Shown one piece after another: positions 27,911 to 36,667 of a stretch of DNA of 37,954 bases. The stretch lies in assembly GCA_027489275.1 (NCBI GenBank), contig JAIYAB010000089.1, positions 1-37,954 on the forward strand, read 5' to 3'. This DNA comes from Hyphomicrobiales bacterium. GTDB lineage: Bacteria; Pseudomonadota; Alphaproteobacteria; Rhizobiales; Beijerinckiaceae. A model generated the notes under the pieces. It was not told where the DNA came from. It saw only the letters and a list, made by a program, of their open reading frames with translations, and made no database searches. Positions within the stretch are counted from its first letter, which is position 1; each line of letters starts with the position of its first letter. Both the position numbers and the translations under genes were made by a program.

Positions 27911-28903
27911 TCAGATCCCCTTCACACGCGCGACGAGTTCGGCCGACGCGCCGAGATCCTTGGCGAGTTGCTCGACGGCCGGCGCCAGGGCGGCCTGGAA
28001 CGCCGCAATGTCGGGCTTGGTGAAGGTGATCAGCTTGTCGGCTTCCATCTTCGCGCGCAGGCCATCCTCCTGCTCGGCGATCAACTGCGTCGACCGCTCC
28101 GCATAGAGGCCGGCGGCCTTCTGCATGCAGTCCTTGTCGGCCGGCGAGAGCTTCGACATCACGTGGTCGCCGACGATCCAGAACACGAATTCCATGAGGT
28201 GCGCCGTCGGGTTTACGTACTTCTGCACCTCGTAGAACTTGAACGCGAAGGTGATCGGAAGCGGGTTGGCCGAGGCAGTCACTACGCCCTGCTGGAGCGC
28301 GAGGTATACTTCCGCGAGCGCCACGGGGGTCGGGTTGGCGCCGACCGCGCGCGGGAAGGCGAGCCAGATCGGCGCATCGGGAACGCGGATCTTCATGCCC
28401 TTCATGTCCGCCGGCTTCTCGACCGGCGTGTTAGACGTCACGTTGAAGGCGCCGAAGTATCCGGCCGACAGGATGTGCTGGCCGGTGGCCTTGTTCCAGC
28501 CGGCCCACAGCTCCTTGAAGACGGCGCTGTCGCGATATCGCAGCGCCTGCTGCCTGTCCTTGAAGATGAAGGGCGCGGCGCCGATAGCCAGCGGCTTGAA
28601 GGCCGACGAGGCGAAGATCTGCCCCGTGAAAATGATGTCGACGCCGCCGAAGCGGACCTGCTCGTTGAGCGCGTTCTCGTTGCCGAGCTGCGATGTCGGA
28701 TAGACGCCGATGGTGTGGCGGCCCTGCGTGCACGCCTTGAACTGCTCGGCGGCCGCGACGGCGGCAACGTGCATCGGATGGGAGACCTCGTAGACATGAC
28801 CGAGCTTGAACTCGGTGGCGTGGCCCGTGGTCGCGCCGAGCGCCGACAAGGCGACGACCGCGAGACCGAGCGTCGAACTGCGAATGCGGGAAGGCATGGA
28901 CAT
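27911..28903 (-). CDS. dctP: TRAP transporter substrate-binding protein, DctP family
   Basis: Signal peptide; FKLGHVYEVSHPMHVAAVAAAEQFK; TSNTPVEKPADMKGMKIRVPDAP. Confidence 0.92.
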   Translation of the reverse strand: MSMPSRIRSSTLGLAVVALSALGATTGHATEFKLGHVYEVSHPMHVAAVAAAEQFKACTQGRHTIGVYPTSQLGNENALNEQVRFGGVDIIFTGQIFASSAFKPLAIGAAPFIFKDRQQALRYRDSAVFKELWAGWNKATGQHILSAGYFGAFNVTSNTPVEKPADMKGMKIRVPDAPIWLAFPRAVGANPTPVALAEVYLALQQGVVTASANPLPITFAFKFYEVQKYVNPTAHLMEFVFWIVGDHVMSKLSPADKDCMQKAAGLYAERSTQLIAEQEDGLRAKMEADKLITFTKPDIAAFQAALAPAVEQLAKDLGASAELVARVKGI

Positions 28904-28916
28904 CGGGAGCCCCTTT

Positions 28917-28958
28917 GTTCTAGTAATAGAACGACATTCCACCAGTAGAACTAGGTTC
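28917..28958. promoter_or_regulatory. Candidate IclR operator region: GTTCTA-GTAA-TAGAAC (28917-28932) and GAAC-TAG-GTTC (28948-28958)
   Basis: Two inverted repeats with GAAC/GTTC arms in the short divergent dctP/iclR intergenic region. Confidence 0.65.
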
Positions 28959-28965
28959 CGATTGA

Positions 28966-29766
28966 ATGAGGGATATTGTCAAGCAGGCCGCGCGTAGCGA
29001 GCCGGCCCGCGTACCGGCCCTGAGCAAGGCAATCGCCATCCTGCGATTCCTGAATGCGAGCCCTCGCCTGTCGGCCGGGGTGTCGGAGATCGCTGTGTCG
29101 CTTGGCATCGCCAAGAGCCACTGCTTCAACATCCTGCGGACGCTCGAGGCGGAGGGGTGGGTGCGCTTCGACGCGGAGCGCCGCCGCTACGATCTTTCGG
29201 CGAGACTGCTGACGGACGTCTCGCGGCTGCTGGCGGGTGGAGCCCAGGCCGCGTCGGTGCATGCCGAACTGGTGCGGCTCTCGGAAGCCGCGCGGCTCCC
29301 CTGCGTTCTGACGCGGATCGAGGCGGACGGAACGTTCACCGCCATCGACAAGGCGGAGGATGCGGCGGAACTGCTGGTATCGGTTCCCATCGGCCACCGC
29401 TTCCCGATGGACGCCCCGGCTCAGATGCGGGTTCGGCTGGCGTGGGCGCCGGCCGCCGAGCGAAAGCGCATCCTCGCGCGGTGGAAGCCTGTCGCCTACA
29501 CGCCGACAACAATCGTCGACAAGGCGGACCTGATGCGCGAACTCGACGCCACCCAGGCACGAGGCTTCGCGATCAGCCGGGCGGAGTTCACAACGGGCGT
29601 AACCACCCTCGCCGCTCCGGTCTTCGATGCCGACGGAGCCGTGCGCTACGTTCTCCAGTGCCCGGGTCTCGAAGCGGACGTCCCGTCCCGCAAGCACGAC
29701 GTCGCAGCGCCGCTGCTTCAGGCGGCGGAGCGCATCGGGATTATGCTGCGCAATGCAGCCGCCTGA
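28966..29766 (+). CDS. IclR family transcriptional regulator
   Basis: LSKAIAILRFLNASPRLSAGVSEIAVSLGIAKSHCFNILRTLEAEGWVRFD; RGFAISRAEFTTGVTTLAAPVFDADG. Confidence 0.93.
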   Translation: MRDIVKQAARSEPARVPALSKAIAILRFLNASPRLSAGVSEIAVSLGIAKSHCFNILRTLEAEGWVRFDAERRRYDLSARLLTDVSRLLAGGAQAASVHAELVRLSEAARLPCVLTRIEADGTFTAIDKAEDAAELLVSVPIGHRFPMDAPAQMRVRLAWAPAAERKRILARWKPVAYTPTTIVDKADLMRELDATQARGFAISRAEFTTGVTTLAAPVFDADGAVRYVLQCPGLEADVPSRKHDVAAPLLQAAERIGIMLRNAAA

Positions 29767-30177
29767 ATTGCAAAGGGCCTCGGCGGGGATGATGTGCTCC
29801 GACGGATGGTGCCGAAGAGGATGGGGATCTTCTATTGCAGACCGCCGCCGCTCTGCGTGAACGCAACCTTCCCGCGTCATCAACAGCGTCTATACTATGC
29901 AGGACTTTGTCGGCCATGGCCCATCCGACGACCGACGTTACCGCTATACCGCGGCCGTCGCAGCCGATGGCACCATCGAACCCTCGCCCGGGCGGTAGAT
30001 GGCGGCCGGAAATCGCGTGTGACGAAAGCGGTCACGCGCCAGACGAACTCCACGTCCGGCGCGGAAGGCAGGCCCAGTCGCGACGCACTTCGCCTTCCAG
30101 GGCGTTGATCTGCGCCTGCGCACGCTGCACCGTCTGCGCCGCGACACCCTTGCCCTGATCCCGTCGCGATCCGCCAG

Positions 30178-31263
30178 TCATCCGCCGAAGATCACCACGT
30201 CCGGGATCTCGAAGCGCTCGTCGCCGATCGTGAGCATGTTGAGGTCAGCGTTCCGCTTGACGTCCAGTCGGGCGCCGGCGCCGGTTTCGGATTGGTCGAA
30301 GCGCACAGGGGTCCCCTTTTCGAACGTGATCGTCCGGCTGCCTGCATCTGGCCAGAAGATGGTCACGTCCCCGTTGCCACCCCCCCGGCGAACGACGCCG
30401 AACTTGCAGGACTCCATGGGTTGTCCGGCACGGCGGGCGCAAGGAATCTCGCCGGTGGCGTGAAACCTTGTCCCGGCCACCAGAGCGTCTCCCTTGATCG
30501 ATGCCGCGGGGGTCGGGCCAGGAGGCGTAGCACTTGCGCCGGCATAGCTTCCCTCGCGCAGGAACCTGCCCGCCACCCATCCCGCCACCGAAGGATCCTC
30601 GGGTCTCTCGACAGCGCACCAGCGCTGTCCATCGGCCATCCGGCAGCCCGTGTTGCGCAAGACGTCGCCGTTCTTGAAGCGCGTGACGACGGGTTCTTTG
30701 GTCGACGGTCCGCGCCGCATGTTGAGCGCATCGCCGGCCTGGACACCGCTGACCTCCCAGAAATCCGGCCCCCCTTGAAGGCCGTCGGCGAAATCGGCTT
30801 TCACCGGCGGACGTGAGGCCGCATTGCCGAGCGCCGAGATCGAGACGTCGAGACGGTAGGTCGACCGCTCGTTCCGTCTCGCGGCAGCGCGGATCATGTA
30901 GACGGATATCGTGTATGTGCCGGATGTGGGCAGTTTCCCCCGGAACCGGTTCAGATCCGGGACCATGGGACCCGTCATCTCGCTGACGGCCAGCGCTTCG
31001 TCGCCCGGTCCACGCCCGGGTTCGTAAATGTTGAAGTACGTGAACAGATTAGACGGCTTCAACGTGACGTTCATCGTCTGGCCGGCCTCCGCCCCGACCG
31101 TATAGGATACCGACCCGCGGCCGACGATGCTCCCGCGGATCACCGTACCCGTCTTTCCGGCCGGAATGCGGACTGCCTCGGTTCTGATGACGTCCTGCGC
31201 CCATGCCGGGGAATGGCCGGCCAACAAAGCGGCCAAGAGCAGGCAGTTGGCGATGCGTCTCAT
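30178..31263 (-). CDS. Secreted SH3-domain-containing protein of unknown function
   Basis: Signal peptide MRRIANCLLLAALLAGHSPAWAQ; bacterial SH3-like ALNMRRGPSTKEPVVTRFKNGDVLRNTGCRMADGQRWCAVERP. Confidence 0.72.
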   Translation of the reverse strand: MRRIANCLLLAALLAGHSPAWAQDVIRTEAVRIPAGKTGTVIRGSIVGRGSVSYTVGAEAGQTMNVTLKPSNLFTYFNIYEPGRGPGDEALAVSEMTGPMVPDLNRFRGKLPTSGTYTISVYMIRAAARRNERSTYRLDVSISALGNAASRPPVKADFADGLQGGPDFWEVSGVQAGDALNMRRGPSTKEPVVTRFKNGDVLRNTGCRMADGQRWCAVERPEDPSVAGWVAGRFLREGSYAGASATPPGPTPAASIKGDALVAGTRFHATGEIPCARRAGQPMESCKFGVVRRGGGNGDVTIFWPDAGSRTITFEKGTPVRFDQSETGAGARLDVKRNADLNMLTIGDERFEIPDVVIFGG

Positions 31264-31416
31264 GGACTTGTCCTTCAGATGGGCACGGACCCACGCCCGC
31301 GACAACGGTCGAAGCAAGGTCCCCTTACGTTCCCTTTCAGCCGGGAACACTTGGACCGATTGGCACGGGGCACTAGAATGCCGCAGGCTTGACCTTGTAC
31401 TCCGCAGAGAAGCTAA

Positions 31417-32139
31417 CTATTTCCCTTCTACTTGTACAAGGTACTCGGGGTGATGAACGGCCAGCCCCTCGACGACCGCTTCGTTTGATGCGATGTGGCG
31501 CTGCATCGCCTCTCGCGCGCCATCCGGGTTCCCTTTGGCGATCGCCTTGGCGATCTCACGGTGGAACTCCACCGCGAGCGGACCGCGATTGAGGTGGAGC
31601 GAGAGGTAGTGCACGCGGTCCATGTTGGCGCGTGCGACACGCACCATGCCCCACATCGTCGGGAGATGGGCGGCCTCGAAGATCATTCTGTGGAACTCCG
31701 CGTCGAGGTCATAGACCTTTTCCGCCTCGTTCCGGCCGAATGCCGCGGCCTGGTTTTCGACGACTTGAAGAAGGGCCTGACCCGTCAACGCGCACTCCGG
31801 CGAGGAGGCGGCCGTTGCTGCGGCTTCACCTTCCAGAAGCGCGCGGATGCGTATGGCCTCGTGCAACCGCGCTAAGTCGAGCGGCGTGACGAAGGTGCCA
31901 AGTCCCGGAAAGATCTCGACCAGCCCTTCGTCTCGGAGCCGTTGAAGCGCTTCGCGGACTGGCGTGCGACTGATGCCGGCCTCTTCGGCGATGACGGTCT
32001 CATAGAGCGGTTCGCGCGGCCTGAAGACGAGCCGGACAATCCTTTCGCGCAGTTGCGAGTAAACCTGCTCGGCTGCCGGCTTTCGACGATCGACCCTCAA
32101 CCGCGCCCACTTGGCCGCCGGGACAGTACCCGCTTCCAT
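31417..32139 (-). CDS. GntR family transcriptional regulator, FCD subfamily
   Basis: EQVYSQLRERIVRLVFRPREPLYETVIAEEAGISRTPVREALQRLRDEGLVEIFPGLGTFV; FCD ligand-domain residues DAEFHRMIFEAAH. Confidence 0.92.
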   Translation of the reverse strand: MEAGTVPAAKWARLRVDRRKPAAEQVYSQLRERIVRLVFRPREPLYETVIAEEAGISRTPVREALQRLRDEGLVEIFPGLGTFVTPLDLARLHEAIRIRALLEGEAAATAASSPECALTGQALLQVVENQAAAFGRNEAEKVYDLDAEFHRMIFEAAHLPTMWGMVRVARANMDRVHYLSLHLNRGPLAVEFHREIAKAIAKGNPDGAREAMQRHIASNEAVVEGLAVHHPEYLVQVEGK

Positions 32140-32192
32140 TGCCGTCTCCCGGTAGATTCGTTCGCCATGTGGTTGCTGCTGCTTCCATATGC

Positions 32193-32202
32193 CTGTATAC
32201 AG
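32193..32202. promoter_or_regulatory. Palindrome CTGTATACAG, candidate GntR/FCD operator
   Basis: Perfect 10 bp palindrome in the divergent intergenic region (32140-32218); core matches the TGTATACA core of E. coli UxuR/ExuR sites. Confidence 0.6.
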
Positions 32203-32218
32203 CAGGGAGAACAAGGTG

Positions 32219-33673
32219 ATGAGCCTTCTTCCGTCAAGCAAGAGAGGCCACGTGACGCAACGCAGCGTGGGTGTAACGGTCCTCCCGGAGTTCTTCCAGG
32301 TCGAAGGCGTCGAGTCGGTACTCGACAATCTCACCAGTCGGGCCGGCATCACCGCCATCGCGACGTCTCCCTACGTGATGCGGCCCGCGCCGGACGGAGA
32401 GGGCAGCCGGGAGCCTCCTATCGATGGGGGCGCGGGGTCGGTCCGCCTGCTCGATCGCCCGCTCTGGGGCCGACGCGAGTTGTGGGTGCGCACGGCGCCG
32501 AGCTTCGAGCCGCGCCGGAGCCTCTATGACGGTTTGCGGTACCGGCCGGCCGAACCAGACGACCTCACCCGGAAGGAGGGCGACGTCGTCGAACAGGCAA
32601 TCCGTTCCGCCAAGGTACGCGGCCTGGAGGTTCACCTGCAGGTGCAGGCGGCGATCCCGCCGGGCTACCGCGTCCAGTTCGGCGGCCCGGTGGAGGAGGA
32701 TCGCCCCGCCCTGCCGGACCGCTCCTCGCCCAGGGTCCGCGTGGACAACAACGGCTCCCTCGCGAGCCCGCACATCCTCGCCTATACGCAGGCCCTGATC
32801 CGCGACGTGATCGGCGCCTATCCGGACATCGACGTGCTGCGGATCGACTGGCCGGAATACCCGCCCTACTCGCTCGACGCGCTGTTCTTCGACTTCTCCC
32901 CCCACGCCATGCGCCTGATGGAGGAGCTCGGGTACGACGCCGAGCGGATCCGCTCCGACGCTGCCGGCCTCTATAGCGCCCTCTCCGGCCTCGCCCCGGG
33001 CGATGCGGGTCGGGCTCTTGCCGCGGGCCCTTACGGGCTCGGTCGCCTGTTGATGACGCGCCCGGGCCTGCTGGCATGGCTGCAGGCCAAGGCGGCTATC
33101 GTCACCCGTTTCATTGCGTCCTGCGCGGCTACGACCAGAGAGGCCTCGGGGGGACGGGTGCGGCTGATGCCGCAGGCGTTCCCTCCGCCATGGACGCTGC
33201 TGTCGGGCTTCGACTACGCGGCTGTTGCCGGCACAGGCGTTTCTGCGATCGGGGTCAAGCTCTATACGATGCACTGGCCGATGATCCTGCGTAGCATCTG
33301 TGACGCGCTCGTTGCCCACGCGCCGCCGCTGGCGAGGGATGACGGCCTCGCCGATGACGTCGCCGGCCTGCTCGGGTTGGTGGATGGAGGCCAGCGCCTC
33401 GGCCCGCGAACGGCAGTGCGCTACCCCGAGCCAGACGAGCCGCATCCTGTCGGCGCAGCGGCGCAGGCGAGCAAGATCCGCATGGCGCAAAGGGAGGCCG
33501 GAGGCGTACCGGTTCACGCCTTCGCCCATGGCTACGGTCCGGTGGCGGACGTTGCCGAGCGGATCCGTGTGGCTTTCGAGGCGTCGGACGGTCGGCTCTG
33601 GGTCAACCGTTACGGCTATCTCGCCGACGCAAAGCTCGACGCGATCGGTCGCATCACGGGAGCACGACCTTGA
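32219..33673 (+). CDS. Uncharacterised protein, possibly a glycoside-hydrolase-like TIM barrel
   Basis: 484-aa ORF with GC-codon coherence and divergent promoter; YPDIDVLRIDWPEYPPYSLDALFFDFSPHAMRLMEELGYD resembles a barrel strand plus acidic catalytic-region pattern. Function is a guess. Confidence 0.6.
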   Translation: MSLLPSSKRGHVTQRSVGVTVLPEFFQVEGVESVLDNLTSRAGITAIATSPYVMRPAPDGEGSREPPIDGGAGSVRLLDRPLWGRRELWVRTAPSFEPRRSLYDGLRYRPAEPDDLTRKEGDVVEQAIRSAKVRGLEVHLQVQAAIPPGYRVQFGGPVEEDRPALPDRSSPRVRVDNNGSLASPHILAYTQALIRDVIGAYPDIDVLRIDWPEYPPYSLDALFFDFSPHAMRLMEELGYDAERIRSDAAGLYSALSGLAPGDAGRALAAGPYGLGRLLMTRPGLLAWLQAKAAIVTRFIASCAATTREASGGRVRLMPQAFPPPWTLLSGFDYAAVAGTGVSAIGVKLYTMHWPMILRSICDALVAHAPPLARDDGLADDVAGLLGLVDGGQRLGPRTAVRYPEPDEPHPVGAAAQASKIRMAQREAGGVPVHAFAHGYGPVADVAERIRVAFEASDGRLWVNRYGYLADAKLDAIGRITGARP

Positions 33674-33840
33674 AGTTCACGGACATCCGTGCGCGCCTCT
33701 ACCAGCGCACCTCGACGGCACCTTCCGCGAACCCCGCTTCCGTTGGCCAGGCAACGGACTCTTCTTGTCCTGTTCAATGGACGCGGAACGGCCTGGGCCT
33801 GCGACAGCTGTACAAACAGCGTTCCCGCCTCATCCAGTAA
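33670..33840 (+). pseudogene. Probable N-terminal remnant of a mandelate racemase/enolase-superfamily gene, frameshifted and truncated
   Basis: TTG-started frame MKFTDIRARLYQRTS..., continued in another frame as DGTFREPRFRWPGNGLFL; no enolase body follows. Confidence 0.4.
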
Positions 33841-33888
33841 AGAGCCGGATGCTGGATCATCTGGAAAAACCAAGGGAGAGAGACGCAA

Positions 33889-35169
33889 GTGTCAAAGCTT
33901 ACGCGACGCAGCTTCAACACAATCCTGGCCGCGGGTACGGCCTCGCTCATGGCCAAATCGGCATCGGCGCAAGCTGACAGCATGAGCTTCATGAGTTTCA
34001 CTTTTGCCGAGGAGCCGAACAAGCCGCACGTCCAGAAGCTCCTTGATGGGTTCAGGACGGCAAGCGGGACCAGCATAGAACCTATCGGCTCAGCTTGGGG
34101 CGATATGCAAAAGAACATCCTGCTCAGGCAGCGCTCCAAGACGTTGCCGACAACTGCGCAGGTTCAAGAGCGGTGGTTGCCCGCGCTCTCCACGCTTCCT
34201 GAGATGGTCAACCTCGACGAAGCGATCGGCCGGGCCAAGCTAGAGGCAGCCATCGACCCCAAGGTTCTCGCTATGGGGCAGGCGGGCGGCAAGACTTTCG
34301 GCCTGCCGCTGATCACCGGTTCGATCGGTATGGTTGCCAACAAGGAAGTGCTTGAGAAGGCCGGTGTCGGCGTGCCCCAGACGCTCGCAGAGTTTCGCGC
34401 TGCCCTGGTCGCAATTCGCGACAAGGTCCCGAACTCGGTTCCTTTTGCGGCGGCCACGAAGAACGTCAACTCGATTCCGCTCGATTTCATGATCATGGTC
34501 TGGGCGCACGGCGGTCGCATCATCGATGAAAGCGGCAAGGTTCTGGTCAATTCCGATCAGGCCAAGGCGGCCTTGGGCTTCATGACGGATCTCATGAAGA
34601 ACCGTCTGATTGCGCCGGAAATCGACCGCCCCGACTCGCGCAGGCTCTTCGGTCAGGGCGCGTGCGGATTCTATTTCGATCCGCCGCAAGCGCGCGGTTT
34701 CGCCCGCAGCTTCTCCGGCCGGGGTGAAGCCGCGGATCAATTCGTCATGCCGATCAAGACACCCGTCCTCAAGGCGGGCGATACGCCGCGTTCAATCCAG
34801 TGGGGGCACCTTGTCTGCGCCTTCAAGGGTCCGAACATGGCCAATGCGGATGCTCCGGGCATCAAGTGGCTCAACTACCTTATCTCGGACGCAGCGCAGG
34901 GCACATTTCCGCCTTCACTCTCCGCACTACCCGTCACCAAAAGCGCCCAAGCCATGCCCGTGGTACAGAATGATCCCTTCTTCAAGGCATGGAACGAGGC
35001 GACGGGCGTTCCTCTGATCAATGAAATCGGCATCTGGTCAAATGCACCGGAGCTCTCGACCATCCTTTCGGAAGAGGTTCAGGCGGCACTTCTCGGCCAG
35101 AAGTCACCGGATGCCGCCATCGTCTCTATGGCGACCCGCATGGAAGCCTCGATGGCCAAGCGCGGCTGA
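33889..35169 (+). CDS. Carbohydrate ABC transporter substrate-binding protein (SBP family 1), probable Tat signal
   Basis: GTG start; twin-arginine LTRRSFNTILAAGTASLMAKSASAQA; EVLEKAGVGVPQTLAEFRAALVAIRDK. Confidence 0.87.
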   Translation: MSKLTRRSFNTILAAGTASLMAKSASAQADSMSFMSFTFAEEPNKPHVQKLLDGFRTASGTSIEPIGSAWGDMQKNILLRQRSKTLPTTAQVQERWLPALSTLPEMVNLDEAIGRAKLEAAIDPKVLAMGQAGGKTFGLPLITGSIGMVANKEVLEKAGVGVPQTLAEFRAALVAIRDKVPNSVPFAAATKNVNSIPLDFMIMVWAHGGRIIDESGKVLVNSDQAKAALGFMTDLMKNRLIAPEIDRPDSRRLFGQGACGFYFDPPQARGFARSFSGRGEAADQFVMPIKTPVLKAGDTPRSIQWGHLVCAFKGPNMANADAPGIKWLNYLISDAAQGTFPPSLSALPVTKSAQAMPVVQNDPFFKAWNEATGVPLINEIGIWSNAPELSTILSEEVQAALLGQKSPDAAIVSMATRMEASMAKRG

Positions 35170-35683
35170 CGGAGCTGCAATCATCATGAGCGTGGACGTC
35201 GCGGCGCCGCCGTTGCGCGTGTAGGCCCATGCCCGCAGGGGCGGGCCGATGGCGCATGAGCGGCGCGCGCGCGTCTGCCGCGACATGGACCTCGTACTGG
35301 TCGGGCTCGGCTTCTGGTTCGGGCCGTTGATCGAAGATGCGGTCCAGATGGGGTTCGGCGCCTTGAGCGTCGCGCTGCTCACGGTGTTCATCGCGGGCGC
35401 AATCGTTCTTTGGCGACGGCGTCGGGTGCTGGTGTTGCCGCGCGTCGACAGCCCCAACCGTGTGCCCGGGCCGATCAACGTTTCAGTGTCACCGCAAGGC
35501 TTCGTCGGCCGATTGCGTGTCGCCCGTGTTGCCGGTGCCTGCCGTGGCCCGGCCCACGTCGGAGGCTATCCGGCGTCAGCCGCCGGGACCGCCACCGCCA
35601 TGTCCGTTCCAGTTTCTGCGGTGTTCGGTCTGATGTCCGGCACTCCCGCTCGGTCCTGCGACGCCCAGCACCATGCGAACGTG

Positions 35684-36667
35684 TCAGTGGGCGCCAGCTC
35701 GCGCCATCAGACCCTTCATGAAACCGACGGTGAAGATCATCCCGTTGGCCTCGTAGCCGACGTTGATGCCCGCCACCGCGCCGTCGTGGCGCGGGTCGCC
35801 GTCCATGGCGGGGGCGTGGTCGGGGCGGATGGGTCCGTCGAAGCCGATGTCGCGGTAGGCGCGGAACACCGCGGCCATGTCGGTCTGACCCTCGTCAGGA
35901 AATGTCTCGGCGAAGGATGCGGCGTCACCCCGCACATCGCGGACGTGGATGAAGACGATGTGCCGGGCAAAGCGGTGGACGAGCGCCGGCACGTCCTCGC
36001 CCATGGTCGCGAAGCTGCCCTGGCAGAAGGTCAGCCCGACAGCGGGACTGTCCGCGATGGCGATCGCTTTCGCCATCGCTTCGGCACTGGTGAGGACGCG
36101 GCCGATGCCGCGCAGCGCGGGCACCGGAGGATCATCCGGATGCAGTCCGAGCTTGACCCCGGCTTTCTCGGCCGCAGGCGCGACAGCGCGGATGAAGTAC
36201 GTGAAGTTGTCCCAGATCCGTTCGTGCGGCACGACCCCGATGTCGGTAGGCCCGAGCGCCTCGGCATCCTCGGCCGAAAACTCCGTGACGAGCGCGCCGC
36301 CGCGCACGGGTACCGCCGTCCGTGTCCGGAACCAGCCGATGCCGGCCATGAAGTTGAGGCAGAGGAGAGAAATGCCGCAGGCGCCCATGTTCCCGAGCAT
36401 GGCCCTGTAGCGCTCGATGTCCTCGTCGCGGCCCGGCAGACCGAGCTTGATCCGGCTCATGTCGAACTGGTCGCCCTCCAGTCCGACGATCTCGAAGCCG
36501 CCGGCGCGGTAGTCGGCCACGGCGGCTTCGACACTGGCCCTGTCCCACGGCGGAGCTCGGCCGGTCAGTTCGGGGGCGAGCTTGGCGATGGCGTGGCGCA
36601 CGCCCATCTGGCGCGCGACGACCCAACGGCGGTCTTCCTGCGGGGGCAGCATCATGCACAGCTTCAC
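35684..36667 (-). CDS. uxuA: Mannonate dehydratase, UxuA-like
   Basis: GLHPDDPPVPALRGIGRVL; FCQGSFATMGEDV; IVFIHVRDVRGDAASFAETFPDEGQTDM; GPIRPDHAPAMDGD; GTG start overlaps upstream SDR stop. Confidence 0.85.
   Translation of the reverse strand: MKLCMMLPPQEDRRWVVARQMGVRHAIAKLAPELTGRAPPWDRASVEAAVADYRAGGFEIVGLEGDQFDMSRIKLGLPGRDEDIERYRAMLGNMGACGISLLCLNFMAGIGWFRTRTAVPVRGGALVTEFSAEDAEALGPTDIGVVPHERIWDNFTYFIRAVAPAAEKAGVKLGLHPDDPPVPALRGIGRVLTSAEAMAKAIAIADSPAVGLTFCQGSFATMGEDVPALVHRFARHIVFIHVRDVRGDAASFAETFPDEGQTDMAAVFRAYRDIGFDGPIRPDHAPAMDGDPRHDGAVAGINVGYEANGMIFTVGFMKGLMARAGAH

Noticed and set aside
31264-31416. Possible small gene or attenuator between the SH3 protein and GntR
   Set aside because: No ORF or repeat strong enough to support it.
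32234-33529. 431-aa minus-strand ORF
   Set aside because: Antisense of the 32219-33673 gene, whose strand is supported by the divergent promoter and cleaner composition.
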